From: Siphonodentalium dalli
Lineage: Eukaryota; Mollusca; Scaphopoda; Gadilida; Siphonodentaliidae
DNA length: 64,000 nucleotides
Direction of reading: 5' to 3'
Assembly: GCA_032622095.1 (NCBI GenBank)
Contig: CP136066.1
Coordinates: 205,364,978-205,428,977 of the forward strand
The translations under genes and the position numbers were made by a program. Positions within the stretch are counted from its first letter, which is position 1, and every line of letters begins with the position of its first letter. Shown piece by piece: positions 1-12,155 of the stretch. Under the pieces are notes generated by a model. It was not told where the DNA came from and did no database searches. It saw only the letters and a list, made by a program, of their open reading frames with translations.

Positions 1-134
1 ACCGAAATAGACACTGGTAAACAACGTCAAGCACTATCTGATTCTATTCGAGATTCGATTCGATGTCGAAATCAGTAAGGAGATTCGATATCGATATTCG
101 ATTCGATGTAAATTCCCCGATTCGCAGATCCCTA
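1..134. mobile_element. Right end of a hAT-like element, cut by the window edge
   Basis: The first 120 bases are rich in CGAATC/GATTCGAT runs and end in GCAGATCCCTA at 134. The complete hAT at 60656-61918 has the same CGAATCGAATAT-rich subterminal zone and ends in GCAGGACCCTA. I infer a second copy of that family, truncated on the left by the window. The target duplication cannot be checked because the left end is absent. Confidence 0.5.
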
Positions 135-149
135 ACCCTACCCTACAGT

Positions 150-265
150 GCACTTCCCTCATCTGATCATTACCAAACTTCATATTAATGTTGAAATTGA
201 TCTACTATATGGGAGCTATCAAATGTTTTTTTAATTAATTGGAAACATAGCCACCAGCAGTCGTC
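150..265. repeat. Diverged single copy of the 160-bp repeat seen at 6.6-8.8 kb
   Basis: The stretch contains the same ordered landmarks as the array at 6590-8790: a CCCTCAT-TGATCA segment, ACCAAACTTCATAT, a TATGGGAGCTATCAAAT segment, then a GCCACCAGCAG segment. It is one isolated, diverged copy with no coding potential. Confidence 0.5.
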
Positions 266-534
266 TTGGATTTCGGTTGGGTTGAAAATAGTATGTATAA
301 TATTACTTCCACCTTCCTGTTTCAACATTCCCCTCAAATGCATGATTGAGATCTTCGTCAACATTTGGTATCGCGTTCATTTGCACTTACTGTTCTGAGA
401 ATTATACAAGAGACCCGGCCAACTGCAAGTGGTGGTCAGTTCAATGTTTGCCACCCGGGCATGTATTCTAATGGAGAAAAACTAAGAGAAACAATGACAA
501 AAAGATAAGTACGGAGCCCGCGGCGGGAGGTGAC

Positions 535-718
535 AATTTTTAGACGAAATCTTATTTCGTTAGATATAACGACATATCATTTCGTTATATCGATATCGTT
601 ATCGTTGTTAAGAATACGATATGGCTATAACGAAATAAGATTTCGTTACAACGAAATAAGATATCGATATAAAGAAATAATGTATCGATATAACGAAATA
701 AGATTTGGGGAATTTTAA
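535..718. repeat. Palindromic array of TTTCGTTATAACGAAATAAGAT-type units
   Basis: Units built on ATTTCGTTATAACGAAAT and TATCGATATCG alternate on both strands, so the stretch folds back on itself repeatedly. A similar stretch lies at 2308-2405. The design (short palindromes spaced by AT-rich linkers) is like the subterminal arrays of the elements at 7289-8433 and 15777-18622, but I could not find matching termini here. Confidence 0.55.
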
Positions 719-734
719 GGGGGTTGTCCGACTT

Positions 735-1590
735 TGAATCCTCCCCTGAACCACGAAAATTTAGTGCCAACTGCCCGAAAATTTAGTTGTCCAAGCCGCA
801 TACCCCCACCCATCCCCCAAATATCGTTGGAATTTCAAACTGGAATCTGGAAATTTCCAACTGCATGTTGGTCATTTTTCGATCTGACACACCTTTTGAA
901 AAATTTCCATTTGATAGACAATTCAGTCCAAAAAAACGGACTAAAATACGTAAAAGTAGCAAATTGTCCCACTAAATTTGTTCTAAAGCAATAATAATTC
1001 ACATTAAATAATGGTTGGAAACATCACTCAAAGTCCCAGAACAATTTCAATATAGTTTTTTCTTCTGATGAACATTTTGGCCAAAGTTAAGTCGAGACGC
1101 AACCCCTCAAATACTTCAAATGGTCACATCCCAACTATTTATAGTTATATTTTACTATTATATATATAGACTATAGTTGAATTTGACTATACGAACATTT
1201 CCATATTTCACATTTATATCGAACGCTTATTTCGTTATTTTTATATCTGCCTATATTAACTGACATAAATTCACATAATCCGTCATCAGCACGAACCACA
1301 AAATTGTGCTTTTTATAGACAATCGTGTATATGTGCGTTGCCGTGCCTTATAGTGTCATGAAAAATTAGTTCAAGTTGAACCAGAGAAAGTTGAGCTTAT
1401 AGAGTCGATTTTTACAACAGGTCCTGGTTCCTAGACCCAAAAAATGACTCCACCTAATATATTATTAGGCCAAGTAACATTGGTGAGGGTCGATTTTTAT
1501 TCTGCGTGACCTGCTAATGTGATGTAAGGAGTCGGAACTTCACACAGTCTTGTCCCATTGCAGCTCAAATATTTCGATATATATTTCGAT
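735..1590. other. Unassigned AT-rich DNA
   Basis: I see no gene, no convincing splice-bounded coding block, and no clear repeat. The open frames here are short and overlap without codon structure. Confidence 0.5.
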
Positions 1591-1596
1591 AGGGAA

Positions 1597-2303
1597 ATGT
1601 GGGGCATAATGCGACGCGGGGCATAATGCGACAGACGGTCGTTATCAGGCCATATGATTTTTCCATGACTGAAGTTGAATCGCACATTTATTATTTTAGT
1701 AAGACCAATCATAGAAGTGGACATCCCAATTGGACCGACATCATTATGACTGTTTAATCTCACATGCGAAACGCCGGAGTAGGGGTACCCACATTTGGTG
1801 ACCCCCTTTTTGAATGGTTTATAACTTCCGGTAGGTATTGTACGTGTTAAAACGAGAACATCTTACCCGACTACCACCAAAGCTACATGCGTATTTTGGT
1901 AAAGTAAGACGAGTTATATAGTAAGTTGATCAGTTCTATGTCCATCGGTTATTCACTTTCACTCATATTTGGGGGAGAGACAGGTTGTCTGGTTGTGGGG
2001 CATAATGCGACACTCGGGTACAACCAGTCTTGCATTTATTAGGTTCGGTGTATTATATGCTGATGTTGTAATGTCAAATGTGTCGCATTGTACCCCGTGT
2101 ATGGGGCATAATGCGACGGATTGGGTACGTCGACGGGGAGTAATGCTGTTCAGAAATTGGTGCTTCCCAGGCAAATGCGAGTATTAATATATATAGTGGA
2201 AATATTTATCTAACTTTTAGTTTAATAATGTATTCCCTTCCATCGTTTTTAGTGCCATGATGGGGTCTAATGTGCTTATGTGTCGCATTATGCCCCACAT
2301 TAC
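1597..2303. repeat. Dispersed copies of a GGGGCATAATGCGACA motif in both orientations
   Basis: GTGGGGCATAATGCGAC or close variants occur on the + strand near 1600, 1618, 1997 and 2102. The reverse complement occurs near 2080 (degenerate) and 2281 (GTCGCATTATGCCCCACA). The spacing is irregular, so this is neither a simple tandem repeat nor one hairpin. Confidence 0.6.
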
Positions 2304-2307
2304 CCTA

Positions 2308-2405
2308 TATCGAAATCTTATTTCGTTATAACGGTATCTTATTTCGTTATATCGATATATTCAATCTTATTTAGTTATAGCGGCGAAATCTTATTTCGTT
2401 ATAAG
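2308..2405. repeat. Second TTTCGTTATAACG palindromic block
   Basis: Repeats of CTTATTTCGTTATAACGGTA and ATCGATAT match the block at 535-718. The two blocks may be the ends of one degraded element spanning about 535-2405, but no terminal repeat proves it. Confidence 0.45.
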
Positions 2406-2439
2406 TAATAAGTAAATAATAAACATATATACGTTGTTT

Positions 2440-2890
2440 TTGACCTATAAATAATAATAATTTTGCTTATATAGCGCGATTATCCCCAATGCCAAATGGG
2501 CCCTTAGCGCTTCATATTATAACACCGGCTGCCATTTTGCAGGCGCTTCACCAGACTGACCAGAGCGGCTTACGCTTACCCAACAACCAGGTCCCTATTT
2601 TTAGTCTCTATATGAGCACAGCACTGCTACACAAGTGACCTTGCCCAAGCGTCACAACCTAGCTGGCACAAGATTTGAAACAGCGTGTAGTTCTCAAAAG
2701 CACAACGCCGCTTAATCCGACCATGTACGGGTCATGTACCTTCGTTAACGTACTTGATCCGATCAAGCCCCTTGGTGGAGGGAAAAGGGGTGGAGACGAT
2801 GGTCCATTGATCAGCGGGCGCGAACTCACGCCGGTGCGTTAACACCATTACAAGTCCGACACTCTCACCACTCTGCTACCACATCATAGA
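2440..2890 (-). mobile_element. tRNA-derived SINE, minus strand
   Basis: Read on the minus strand, the head has a pol III A-box-like TAGCAGAGTGG (2868-2878). About 40 bases on is a B-box-like GAGTTCGCGCC (about 2817-2827), the spacing seen in tRNA promoters. The 3' end (2440-2480) reads as a GCGCTATATAAGCAAAATTATT-type tail. A tail of similar design is at 54400-54475. The tRNA cloverleaf is degenerate, so this is not a functional tRNA gene. Confidence 0.5.
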
Positions 2891-2899
2891 GAAGTTGGT

Positions 2900-3720
2900 C
2901 CCAAGATGCAGACTGTAACCAGATTGAATTTAATGTCTCTTGGTGCCATGTTTAATTATATATCATTATAGACTTTGAAGTAATTCCACTGAATGCCATT
3001 CCGTATAGGTGCAAAAAGGGTGCTCTTCCACTTCCGTTTGGTAACCAATTTTGGTAACAACAGTGACCTTGACCCTGACAAAAGTTTCACACACAGCAAG
3101 TAAAAACTCCAGTAAATTTCAGGTAAATTTTATTTGATGTCCATCAACAAACTTCGAATTTAAATCCCAGGGATGTGGCTATATATAGTGTAAGGGTCTT
3201 CTTTGTGGGTCTCATCACTGTCACTGGCCAGAACTGATGTCAGAGACTCTCGGAGAGTCAGTATTGTCACTGATTGTCAGATAAAAATTCAATTTCAATT
3301 CAAATTTTATTTATCAAATTCAAAAATTTAAAATCAAATGACAAATCTACTACCACTAGACACTACAACTACCAGTGGCATAGTCGGTGGACCCGACTAT
3401 TTAAACAGAGCTAAACGCTCTTTGATCTGAATCATCTGATTATAAATTTTTAACATAACTTAAGGTTTACGGACTAGACCCCACTCACTGACTCAGCTAT
3501 ATACAGCCTTACGGTACAGGAACAAGTTTTATTAGTTGAGTTTTTTTTCCAAAGTTGAGTTTTTTTTCCAAAACTCGACTTATAGTTTGATGAGGGACGG
3601 TGGGCGGGCGGGCGGCGTGTTTTACTTATAACTCAACCGTTTATTGACGGATTAAAAACAATTTTGGTGTGTGAGTACATATCCATGCACGTAAGCTGCA
3701 GACAAAAAAATCGGGTTCGT
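2900..3720. other. Unassigned DNA with a short T-rich direct repeat
   Basis: The only structure I can name is a 17-bp direct repeat of AAGTTGAGTTTTTTTTCC near 3530-3570 and a GGGCGGGCGGGCGG run near 3602. No gene is supported. Confidence 0.45.
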
Positions 3721-3734
3721 CCGCACATTTATTA

Positions 3735-5880
3735 CAGAGTTATGGCCATTTTTCACTGATTTTAGGCTCGTTAGCGCAACAACTTCAACAAACATTCACT
3801 GATTTTAGGCTCGTTAGCGCAACAACTTCAACAAACGTTATCTGATTCGATTGAAATTTGGGATATAGGTGTCTCCCAAGAATATCTCGGACGAGTTCGA
3901 AAACCAGCCTGGTCCGATAAAATTTGATAGAGTTATGGCCCTTAATTAGTCATTTTTCACGAATTTTCAGCTTGTTAGCGCGATAATTTCAACAAACGTT
4001 ATCCGATTTGATTGAAATTTGGGATATAGGTGTCTCTCAAGAATATCTCGGACGAGTTCGAAAACCGGCCTGGTCCGATAAAATTTGATAGAGTTATGGC
4101 TAGGGCTGGACGATATTAACAAAAATAAAAACCGCGATTTTTGGAAATTAAAACCGCGGTTAACGATATAATGCGGTTTTTTAAAACAACAGATACTAGT
4201 AACATAAACAGTTTCTCACTGTTCGCTAGAATCACATCATTGTCATTAATTTTGACAAGTTGACGTCAATAATAACATACACAACCTTTCAACCAGTGAC
4301 AACCTCATGCTCGATCGATATTCGGAATGAAAAGTAAATTCACCGGTTAAATTCCGCTATTCGGACAATTTCTTTCCGGTGACTTGACAAAATTCTGGTA
4401 TATACCGATAATTAATAAAACCATTATCTAGTCTATGCCAAAACTAAAAGTGTTCTATACTATACAGTATCCTTTTCTAACTCGGTATATTCAACTATGT
4501 TGAGGAAATACATATGTTGTTCCCGATGACACTTGGGTCGCTTGACAAATGGAATATGGTTTACCGTCAAGACAAATTTTAGCGAAGTCCACACACACGT
4601 AGTACATAACTTTTGGAATTCGGCCAAGCAAGGACACCATGTATTTTGGGCGGGTTTGAAGCCCTAATTATATAATATTGGTTTTAACCAATCGCCGTGA
4701 GTGGTTTCTTCCAGACGAGAAGGGGGCGGTATCTTCGCTCATTTACTATTTTGATTGACGGTGCATGTGCATCATTGTACTGAAGGAAGAGGCATGGCAA
4801 AACTGACATTCAAATTGATCTATCACCCGATCAGTCGTCAATTCATTTGGTGAATTCTCTTAAGCTTGTAATAAAAAGTACGCAGGGAAGTCGGAGCGTT
4901 TGTGTAATATTGTGAGCGAAAGGGGGACGTATTCAGGGTTTTCATAACCCCCTAATTTTGTTAGTCGTCCTAAACGTTGTTTACTATGATTTATATTGAA
5001 TATTGAAAAAGTCAGGACACGGGGATTTAGTTGGAATTTAAAACTTAAATAACTCGATTTAGGCTTGAGTTAAACTATTTGTTTGTATACACTTATGATG
5101 GTCTGGCACCCTCTAATTGCCGACGATATTACGATTATTTTAGTTTAGACGATATTACTGACGATATTGAAATATTAACCGGGTATTGACGATTAATCGG
5201 GAAACCGCCCAGCACTAGTTATGGCCCTTAATTAGTCATTTTTCACGAATTTTCAAGCTCGTTAGCGCGATAACTTCAACAAACGTTATCCGATTTGATT
5301 GAAATTTGGTATATAGGTGTCTCCCAAGAATATCTCGGTCGAGTTCGAAAACCGGCCAGGTCCGATAAAATTTGATAGAGTTATGGCCCTTAATTAGTAA
5401 TTTTTTCACAAATTTTCAGCTCGTTAGCGCGATAATTTAACAAACATCATCCTATTTGATTGAAATTTTGATATATAGGTGTCTCCCAAGAATACCTCGG
5501 ACGAGTTAGAAAACCGGCCCGGTCCGATAAAATTTGATAGAGTTATGGTCCTTAAGTAGTCATTTTGTACGAATTTTGAGCTCGTTAGCGCGATAACTTC
5601 AACAAACGCCATCCGATTCAACTAAAATTTGGTATATTAGTGTCTTCCAATAATATCCTGGATGAGTTTGAAAAATTTGATAGAGTTATGGCCCTTAATT
5701 AGTCATTTTTCGTGAATTTTTAGCTCGTTAGCGTGATAACTTCAACAAACGTCCTCCGATTTGTTTAAAATTTGGAACAGACATACTAGTACTTGCCAAG
5801 AATATTTCGGACGAGTTCGAAAACCAGCCTGGCCCGATAAAATTTGAGAGTTATGGGCCTTAATTAGTCATTTTTCGATT
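3735..5880. repeat. About 162-bp tandem repeat array, interrupted by a hAT element
   Basis: Each unit runs from GAGTTATGGCCCTTAATTAG through TCGTTAGCGCGATAACTTCA and TCTCCCAAGAATATCTCGG to TCCGATAAAATTTGATA. About seven units are visible, with starts near 3738, 3929, 4093/5218, 5379, 5541, 5684 and 5849. The element at 4101-5217 is inserted in one unit. Related, more diverged units occur at 34080-34500. Confidence 0.8.
4101..5217. mobile_element. Complete non-autonomous hAT-like element with 8-bp target duplication
   Basis: The element begins TAGGGCTGGACG and ends CGCCCAGCACTA, imperfect 12-bp terminal inverted repeats. It is bounded on both sides by GTTATGGC (4093-4100 and 5218-5225), an exact 8-bp target duplication. 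Removing the element and one copy restores an intact 162-bp unit of the host array. Eight-base duplications and TAG/CAG..CTA/CTG ends are typical of hAT transposons. At 1117 bp it holds no long open frame, so it must have moved with a transposase from elsewhere. Confidence 0.85.
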
Positions 5881-6057
5881 TTACCTATTAATTAGTCTAC
5901 CGATACTGATGCACACCAATTGGCGGTAGCCACCGGCGGTAGCATGACCGGCGGTAAGCCACCGAAAACGAGACACAGCATCTCTGATGCCATCTCTTGT
6001 TTGAAATTGAGGGCTCGACCATATCCTGGGAGAGCGGGACATCCGCAACATAACCGT

Positions 6058-6400
6058 GACCAAAGTTTTGGAAGTCTCAGAGTCTGGTGAAGTTCCTTGA
6101 CCCCTGGGCTATGACTTCCACTGCCAGTCTCTGTTAAGACTTTGGTTATTTAGCTGGCACAGCCACAGGTGCTACCTAAAGGCTACCTAAAGTCATCCGT
6201 GCGCAGTGTACTTGGACTTGGAACCTCAGATATATGTTATGTAGAAGCAACATATTTCTAAAGGTGTACATGTTCAGTCCAGGCTTTACTCCAGCCTGCA
6301 TAGTCCCATTAGTGGGTGGAGAAGGGGTCTATATGCCATATGCCATACCCATTTTTGCCAATAAGAGTATATATGATTAATAAACTGACTAATATTGTGC
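6058..6400. repeat. Dispersed repeat, copy 1 of a pair with 19522-19820
   Basis: The order of landmarks matches the copy at 19522-19820: AAAGTTTTGGAAGTCTC, then GTGAAGTTCC, ACTGCCA, CTAGAGTCATC-like, TGTTCAGTC, CTACTCCAGCCT-like, GGTGGAGAAGGGGT, and AATAAGAGTAT. No inverted termini were found, so it may be a SINE-like or degraded element. It does not code. Confidence 0.6.
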
Positions 6401-6589
6401 TTTCAATGTGATTTCGGTTAAATCCACCATGCAATTAGGCCTTTTACTACCATTTGATATCTCACACCAACACCCCCTGTTACTACTTTTTAGCTCAACT
6501 ATATTTTGTAAAGTTTGAGTTATTACCGTGGGTTGGTTTCCGTCGTCCGTCCAACAATTTCCTTTGGCTCACCCTACAGGCCGCATCCC

Positions 6590-8790
6590 TCATTCGATGA
6601 TCGATCATCACCAAACTTCATATGGATATTCGGGGTGACCTCTAGATGGGAGCCATCGATTTTTTATGAAATTTGTTAAAAAAAATGGCCACTGGCAGCC
6701 ATTTTGAATTTCAGATTTAAATCCATCGGCACACCCTGAACCCCGCATTTATTGGAGAAATCTTTTGAAAATTTACAGGAATGTTTAGGATCACCTCTAG
6801 ATGGGAGCTATCAAATTTTAGCAATTTTCGATGAAAAACATGGCCACCGGCAGCCATCTTAGATTTTACTCTTTGCCTGACTAAATCATTTGGCTCACCT
6901 TACAGGCCACACCCCTCATATGATCACCTCCAAACTTCATATGGATCTTCGGGGGGATCTCTAGATGGGAGCCATCAATTGTTTTCTGAAATTTGTTGAA
7001 AAACATGGCCACTGGCAGCCATTTTGCATTTCAGATTTGAATTCATCGGCTCACCCTGCAGTCCGCATTTATTGGAGAAATGTTTTGAAAATTTACAGGC
7101 ATGTTTAGGATCACTTCTACTAGTAGATGGGAGCTATAAAATTTTGGCGATTTTCTATGAAAAACATGGCCACCGGCAGCCATCTTGGATTTTAATCTTT
7201 CCATGACAAAATAATTTGGCTCTGCCTACAGGCCACATCCCTCATATGATCGCCTCAAAACTTCATATGGATCTTCGGGGTGACCTGTTACGGTGGCTGG
7301 TTTAGGACATGGGAAATTTTAGTTTTTATTTCGTGGCGAAATAACTAATTCGTGGCCATGAAATAACTAATTCGTGGCCACAAAATACTAAATAACTGAT
7401 TGACATTTGCATATATCCAGATACCTTTATGGTGACTGGTTACACTTGCACCAGGTGCAATATGCGTACGATCGCAGAGAAGCTACTATAAACCCGTTAT
7501 GGCGTGGGACCCGGGCTCTATGGGAATATGAACGTCCAATATAAACTAGCCCAGAGAGAACGGGGAAACACGGGTTAGGTGGCTCCAAGACAAACTGAAT
7601 ATTAATTAGTTTTTACCACAAGGGGTCGAATGGGAATGACATTTCTCTTGACCTATTGACCGATTTAAGTGAAATAAGGGGTTTTGTAGGGGGGCCACAA
7701 AACATAAAATATATATTCACCCCGTTCAACCATACCTGATCCAAAATGGTCGCCGCTCAGAAGGGGTCAAATAGGGTACACATTATTTCTCGGCCACTTA
7801 ACCGATATAGATCAAATAAAGGGTGTTAAAAAATTGTACGGTGGCTCGCAAAGCAAGCTAAATTTTCACATCTTCAGCCCACCTCGACCGAAAATGATAA
7901 CTGATCAGAGAGGTCCATATATGGTACCCATGCATTCCCCCCCAATTTTAGGTCAAATAAACCCTCCGCGATCCAAAATGGTCGCCCCAGATGGGTTCAA
8001 ATATGGCACCTATACAATTGCTCGGCCCCTTAACCGTTTGATGTGGTATAATGGGTGTTGTAGGGTGGCCCCCAAGATATACTGAATGTCGTGGGTGCCC
8101 TATGTGACTCCACCCCCCTGGAAGGCGGCAACTTTGGATCGGTTGGTGAAAGGGATGATTACTTAATTTGTTTTTACGGGCCACCCTACAACACCCTTTA
8201 TCTCATATCGCCGTGGCTCGAGATCATGCCAAGATGGTGGACAACTACAACCACATCATCTCTATCCGCTTCAATTACAACAATGACTAACGATCGTATA
8301 TCACGATTAGTTATTTCGTGGCCACGAATTAGTTATTTCGTGCCCACGAATTAGTTATTTTGTGGCCACAAATTAGTATATCGTGCTCACGAAAAAATCA
8401 AACAAAATTGCATGTCCTAAACCAGCCACCGTAACCTCTAGATGAGATCCATCGATTATTTCTGAAATTCATTAAAAACATGGACACCAGCAGCCATCTT
8501 GGATTTTACTCTTTGCATGACTAAATCCTTCAGGTCCCTCATCCGATCATCACCAAACTTAATCATAAGGATCTTCGGGGTGACCTCTAGATGGGAGTCA
8601 ACTCAGTCAAGTATATTTTCCGAAATTTATTAAAAAACATAGTTGCCAGTGGCTATCATGAAATAATTTGACTCTTTTCATGACTAAATCCATTGGCACA
8701 CCCTACATGCCACTTTGCTGATCCCTCACCCAAACTTCATATGGTTCTTTGGGGTGACTTCCAGATTGGAGCTGTCCAATTTTTCTGAAA
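6590..8790. repeat. About 160-bp degenerate tandem array split by a transposon
   Basis: Units contain ACCAAACTTCATATGGAT, CGGGGTGACCTCTAGATGGG, and ATGGCCACTGGCAGCCAT. The GATGGGAGC landmark recurs near 6645, 6802, 6963 and 7125, giving a period near 160 bp, and again after the inserted element at 8433. The repeat is non-coding. Confidence 0.7.
7289..8433. mobile_element. Foldback-like element with TACGGTGGCTGG ends and palindromic subterminal arrays
   Basis: Perfect inverted termini read TACGGTGGCTGGTTTAGGAC inward (7289 on) and match the complement ending at 8433. Just inside each end is an array of palindromic TCGTGGCCACGA/AATAACTAAT units (7318-7392 and 8300-8393). It lies in a 160-bp array unit; the flanks ACCTGT and ACCTCT match the array consensus ACCTCT, giving a 6-bp target duplication with one substitution. 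The interior has diverged repeats around GGGGTCAAAT and no transposase frame. It shares termini with the element at 15777-18622. Confidence 0.8.
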
Positions 8791-8820
8791 TTCGTTAAAA
8801 AAAACATGGCTGCCTGTAGT

Positions 8821-8918
8821 CCAAGTCTTCTCGTACTAAAAACAGCTAAGATATTGGGATGGCGAGATGCATCTCGCCATCCCAATATCTTAGCTGTTTT
8901 TAGTACGTGAAGACTTGG
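8821..8918. repeat. Near-perfect 49-bp-arm palindrome
   Basis: The arms meet with no loop at GAGATGCATCTC (centre 8869/8870) and extend out to CCAAGTCTTC and GAAGACTTGG. Only the bases around TCTCGTAC versus GTACGTGA break symmetry. The transcript would form a long hairpin; no coding content. Confidence 0.8.
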
Positions 8919-8919
8919 A

Positions 8920-10320
8920 TTTCACATTTGAATGTTTGAAATGAAAATAATTTCATTTACACAATACAATCGCTGACTGAAATGTTCTGACTTTCCTTCT
9001 TCTTTATCATTCTATAGATGGCTCTGCATAAAATTTTGAATGCCTGATCCCCAAGTTGATCTATAGTGTCATTAATGTATGAAATCAACAGGTGTGGTCA
9101 TTTCGTACTCGCTCCATTAAAAAAGAAGTCCGTGTGACAGGCTAATTACCTTATGCCGTGTTAAAAATAGCTTTACCAGGCTTCAGCTAAATAATGATAT
9201 CAGCCCAGTCTGTCGGCGGTAGATCAAAGGTGATATCGCCGCAGTCTGCTGTGTGGCATGTGGGTAAGTTACGTAATCATGTGACACATCGAAAAATAAG
9301 CTGATACTGTTATCGCATTTTTTTATTTCATTAAACTTCAGCTTTTGACAAAAACGAAATGAACCAAGTGTATAATTGGAATCCGCGGTCGTGGTTTGAG
9401 ACTTCAATGGCTCGAATCCGTTGATAAATACGGAAATTACCCATGTGCATGTATAAATAAAAATATAATCTACACCCGAAATTAGAAAGAACTGAATTCA
9501 TACAATTAGCGATAAAAAACATGTTCATGCACGATCGTTGGCGCATTGTTTATAGAAATGCATGGTTTTGGGTTCCGTTTGCTTTGAATGAACTAAAGTG
9601 TTAAATTGTCGTTTTGGAAACTAATTGAATTATTTTGCTGATTTTCTAAAAAAATCTAATTCGTTTGATAACTTTGTTTTGCTGCGTCATAATTGTTTTT
9701 ATCGTTTTATTGGCTTCATTTTGTTATTGATGTGAGGTATGATATAAAACTACTATATGCATTGACTTAAAATCGATGTCGCGAAATGATTAATTTTCAG
9801 ACTCCTTTTCGGATAAATGAATTGAACAAGGGCGCCGATTGTTTTAGTTTCGTTTATACTGGTATTTCCTAAACACACATATGTGTCGTATGATATGATT
9901 ATTACCACGGCACGGTTACTATTGACATTATAGCTAGACATTACTGAGGTTCAGAATTCTAGATACCCGAGTTGCGAGCATGATTGTGTATATGAGAAGT
10001 GCGTATATAATTTTAACGTCAGTACTTAAAAATGATCGATTTTCGGGCTCGCTTTTCCAATAAATAAATTGAACAAGGGCGCCGAATGTTTGAATAAATG
10101 AATGCCAAGCCACAGTGTATTTGGAACAAGCAAAACATTTATACACGATACATAACAGATGTGAGAAAGAGTCGGTGCATGTGCGTACACATATATACAA
10201 GATAAATTAAGGTGTATACATTCAAATATAGATTTGGCATAATTGGCACCAAACAGAAATGCTAGTTATACTATACTCACACAGTATAACCGCGATGGTT
10301 CATTTTCGTTTAGATTGATA
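8920..10320. other. Intergenic DNA with one internal 250-bp-spaced repeat pair
   Basis: Segments at about 9789-9850 and 10033-10095 share TTGAACAAGGGCGCCGA and a preceding CGCTTTTCC-type stretch, so they are diverged copies. Otherwise I see no gene and no splice-bounded coding block. Confidence 0.5.
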
Positions 10321-10408
10321 TTTTCCAAAATATATCACATGATATGAGTGTTACCACGTGGTTAGTATTGAAATTATAACTTGAGGTTACTGATGCCAGA
10401 ACTTGAAA

Positions 10409-11172
10409 CCCGACTTCGTCCGGGCTTTGACCTTGAATTGACCATTTTGAAGGTCAAGGTCAGGTGGGGTCAAACACCAACACCCCAAAAATGGTGGAAA
10501 TCGGCCCAGCGGATACCGGGAAATCGGCCCAGCGGATACCGAGATACCCTATGCATCAAATTTTGTCTGTAAAAATCCGCCAGTTTAACCCGATTTGATT
10601 TCCACTCAAGTATATAAACGCGCCTCATATACACACGCTCATTAATTATCAAGTTTCAACGTAAAGATAAATTACCATCGGTGCCCGAGATATCGCCAAG
10701 ACGTCTGAAACAGTCAAATGCATCGGCCGGTTAAGCGTTAACGTGATCTAACGTTATGACCTCTAACAACGTCATAGAAGTTACGCATTGTTTTTATCCT
10801 GATGGAAGATAGTACCACTTCTTCTTGATAATTGAGGCAGATAACTAAAACGGATACATACGCATTATATATCGTTGGAAAGAGGAAACACGAAAGATTC
10901 TCACAGTGTCATTATTATGACTGGCATTTTATTATTCGCGCTGTTTCGAATCGATTTGTAAGCACCGAACTCAAATGAAAGTCCCGTAACACAGCGTAAA
11001 AACAGATTTGACCTCGGCACGTGAAAAGTTGACCTCGGATATGAAAATCAATAGGCCCATGTTCGTTCCCGGGTCGAATTACGTGTCCGTACCAAGTTTG
11101 GTCGAAATCGGTCCAGCCGTGTTCGAGTCCATCGCGAACACACACACACACACACCCCCACACACACAGATC
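10409..11172 (+). mobile_element. Truncated retroposon with a CA-rich tail and a long flanking duplication
   Basis: The insert starts CCCGACTTCGTCCGGGCTTT. It ends with CCAAGTTTGGTCGAAATCGG, a (CA)n run at 11138-11168, and AGATCTTCC. Its ends resemble the fragments at 13478-14516. An 86-bp stretch of host DNA (10323-10408) is repeated right after it (11173-11260), nearly identical. I read this as a long target-site duplication from staggered target-primed insertion, though an ectopic duplication is possible. Confidence 0.55.
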
Positions 11173-12155
11173 TTCCAAAATATATAATAGATGATATGAG
11201 TGTTACCACGTGGTTAGTATTGAAATTATAACTTGAGGTTACTGATGCCAGAACTTGAAATTTATCGATCTTCCGGCTCGATTTTCAAAAAAAAAAATTC
11301 ATTAAATACGAGTATCACGATACACCCAATAATATTCGCTTTTTAATTTTTCCCGGTATTGATATATGTCGATACATAGTTGAACTACATTTCTAAGGGC
11401 ATTATGTCACATAAAGACGAATTAAAGTAATAAAATATACAACCATGAACACGCTGTTCCAAGCAAACAACACCCATGTGCACGGCAATCCACGGGATTC
11501 CGTGTTAATCTATGCCTGATATGGTTTCAATAAAGAGCGTTCAATTTATTTAAATTAGGTGCGAAAATTGAAACAGTTGGACAATGGCTGTGACCATGCA
11601 AGACAAGTATATATCAATATTTCGCGTATTTGTGAACCTATATCTTATAAATCCTTCCAATTTACTTAGAAAAAACGGAAGCTTGAACGAGCCATTTCCG
11701 TTTAAATATATACATATTTTACTAGGACTAGAAAAACCTAACTATACAACATGTACTACTTTCAAGTTCGTATTATACCGATTAGGCTTTTTCTCAACCA
11801 TCTACTTAATAATACGAAGCTAAGCTGAGAATTAAAAAAAGGACCGCTGCTTTTATGTGTTGTATGTTAACGGAGAGGGGGCCGGCATTGGGTATATATA
11901 GTGACCGATCGGGACAAGATTTCTGATGGAACATGTTTCCCCAGAGATGCGTTGGGTATATGTTCATATAAATTAATGGTGGGTGAGATACAATCGTTGA
12001 ACTCAATTAAATGTGTTTTTCAGTAATGCTATTTATGTCATTTACGAAAATAAAAACAAAATGGATGCCATTATTGAGATCTATGCAGCGCTAATATACA
12101 GAGAACGACAAATATGTCGAAAGCAACACATCCGCAATACAACTAGTATATTCCA

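Noticed and set aside
2440-2890. Functional tRNA gene
   Set aside because: A- and B-box-like motifs are there but the acceptor and anticodon stems do not pair well and a SINE-type tail follows.
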